Positions 5,404 to 5,724 of a stretch of DNA of 5,724 nucleotides are shown piece by piece. This stretch comes from CAYZJD01 sp964478455 (GTDB lineage Bacteria > Acidobacteriota > Terriglobia > Bryobacterales > Bryobacteraceae): positions 1 to 5,724 of the forward strand of contig CAYZJD010000309.1 of assembly GCA_964478455.1 (NCBI GenBank), read 5' to 3'. The translations under genes and the position numbers were made by a program. Position 1 is the first letter of the stretch. Every line of letters begins with the position of its first letter. Below the pieces are notes generated by a model, which saw only the letters and a list, made by a program, of their open reading frames with translations, was not told where the DNA came from and searched no databases.

Positions 5404-5724
5404 TACTTGAGCACTTGGACCACAATCGCGGACGGGCTCGACTTCGACCGGTACACCCGCTGGGTGGCTTTCTGGAAGTCCGCTTCCGTGGCGAGGTGGA
5501 TCGGCATGAACTTCTGCGGGTTGCGGTCGGTGAGCGGGAACCATGAACTCTGCACGTGGACCATGATGCGATGGCCGCGGCGGAAGCAGTGGTTGACGTC
5601 CGGCAAGGTGAATTCGACTTTGGCGATCTTGCCGGGCTCGAACGGTTCGGGCTTCTCGAAGCTGTTACGGAACTTGCCGCGGAACGGCTCGCCGCGGACA
5701 AGCTGCTGGTAGCCGCCCATGCGC
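5403..5724 (-). CDS. CocE/NonD-type alpha/beta hydrolase, C-terminal fragment
   Basis: This gene runs in from the right edge: the frame is open beyond 5720 (an Arg codon precedes the first visible Met), so that Met is internal, not the start. The 106 visible residues are the end of the C-terminal beta-sandwich (X-Pro dipeptidyl-peptidase C-terminal, jelly-roll) domain. Landmarks are MGGYQQLVRGEPFRGKFRNS, then the PEPFEPGKIAKVEFTLPDVN strand pair, GHRIMVHVQSSWFPLTDRNP, and the closing DFQKATQRVYRSKSSPSAIV. This matches the tail of CocE/NonD hydrolases, a family of Ser esterases and peptidases (cocaine esterase, glutaryl-7-ACA acylase, X-Pro dipeptidyl peptidase) usually near 550-650 residues and often exported. 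The catalytic Ser-Asp-His would lie outside the window, so activity and substrate cannot be judged. It ends with TAG 5405-5403, 9 bases before the propeller start. Confidence 0.9.
   Translation of the reverse strand, partial: RMGGYQQLVRGEPFRGKFRNSFEKPEPFEPGKIAKVEFTLPDVNHCFRRGHRIMVHVQSSWFPLTDRNPQKFMPIHLATEADFQKATQRVYRSKSSPSAIVVQVLK

Noticed and set aside
4701..5546. A 281-codon open frame on the plus strand opposite the propeller and hydrolase genes
   Set aside because: Arg/Ala/Gly/Val-rich shadow translation across two well-supported minus-strand genes and their junction; no recognisable motif.

Overview
The window is GC-rich and densely coded, and every gene except one cut fragment at the left edge lies on the minus strand. 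It looks like a chromosomal segment of a free-living bacterium. The style suggests Acidobacteriota of the Bryobacterales/Solibacter kind: secreted CocE/NonD-type hydrolase, secreted beta-propeller, PLBD-like Ntn hydrolase and a small secreted protein of unknown function. That placement rests on protein flavour only and is an inference. I see no tRNA, rRNA, CRISPR array, insertion sequence or phage gene.

Layout from left to right. Positions 1-153 (+) hold the C-terminus of a radical SAM protein resembling pyruvate formate-lyase activating enzymes. It converges on the minus-strand block, and a hairpin at 169-190 sits between the two stops. The minus block, in transcription order from the right, is: the C-terminal end of a CocE/NonD-type alpha/beta hydrolase (5403-5724); a secreted beta-propeller protein with one clear Asp box (4143-5393); a small winged-helix protein with a TTG start (3781-4092); a three-helix membrane protein of unknown function (3132-3779); a phospholipase B-like/C45-type Ntn hydrolase with a signal or lipoprotein leader (1619-3025); a Mut7-C protein with ubiquitin-like, PIN-like RNase and zinc-ribbon parts (868-1614); and a small secreted protein of unknown function (213-815).

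The genes group into apparent units. The CocE-like hydrolase and the propeller are 9 bases apart, with the propeller's Shine-Dalgarno overlapping the hydrolase stop; both look extracytoplasmic and could serve breakdown of external substrates. The winged-helix and membrane genes are 1 base apart, behind a perfect TATAAT box. The Ntn hydrolase and Mut7-C genes are 4 bases apart. Genes that begin a unit or follow a real gap carry GGAGG exactly 5 bases before ATG (at 821-825, 3031-3035 and 5399-5403). The two tightly packed second genes (starts at 1614 and 3779) have no recognisable Shine-Dalgarno, which suggests translational coupling.

The best candidate for something undescribed is the winged-helix plus membrane-protein pair at 3132-4092. 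It reads as a compact two-gene module in which a DNA-binding protein may be tied to a membrane partner with a cytosolic helical domain. The other genes match recognisable families or are ordinary secreted proteins.
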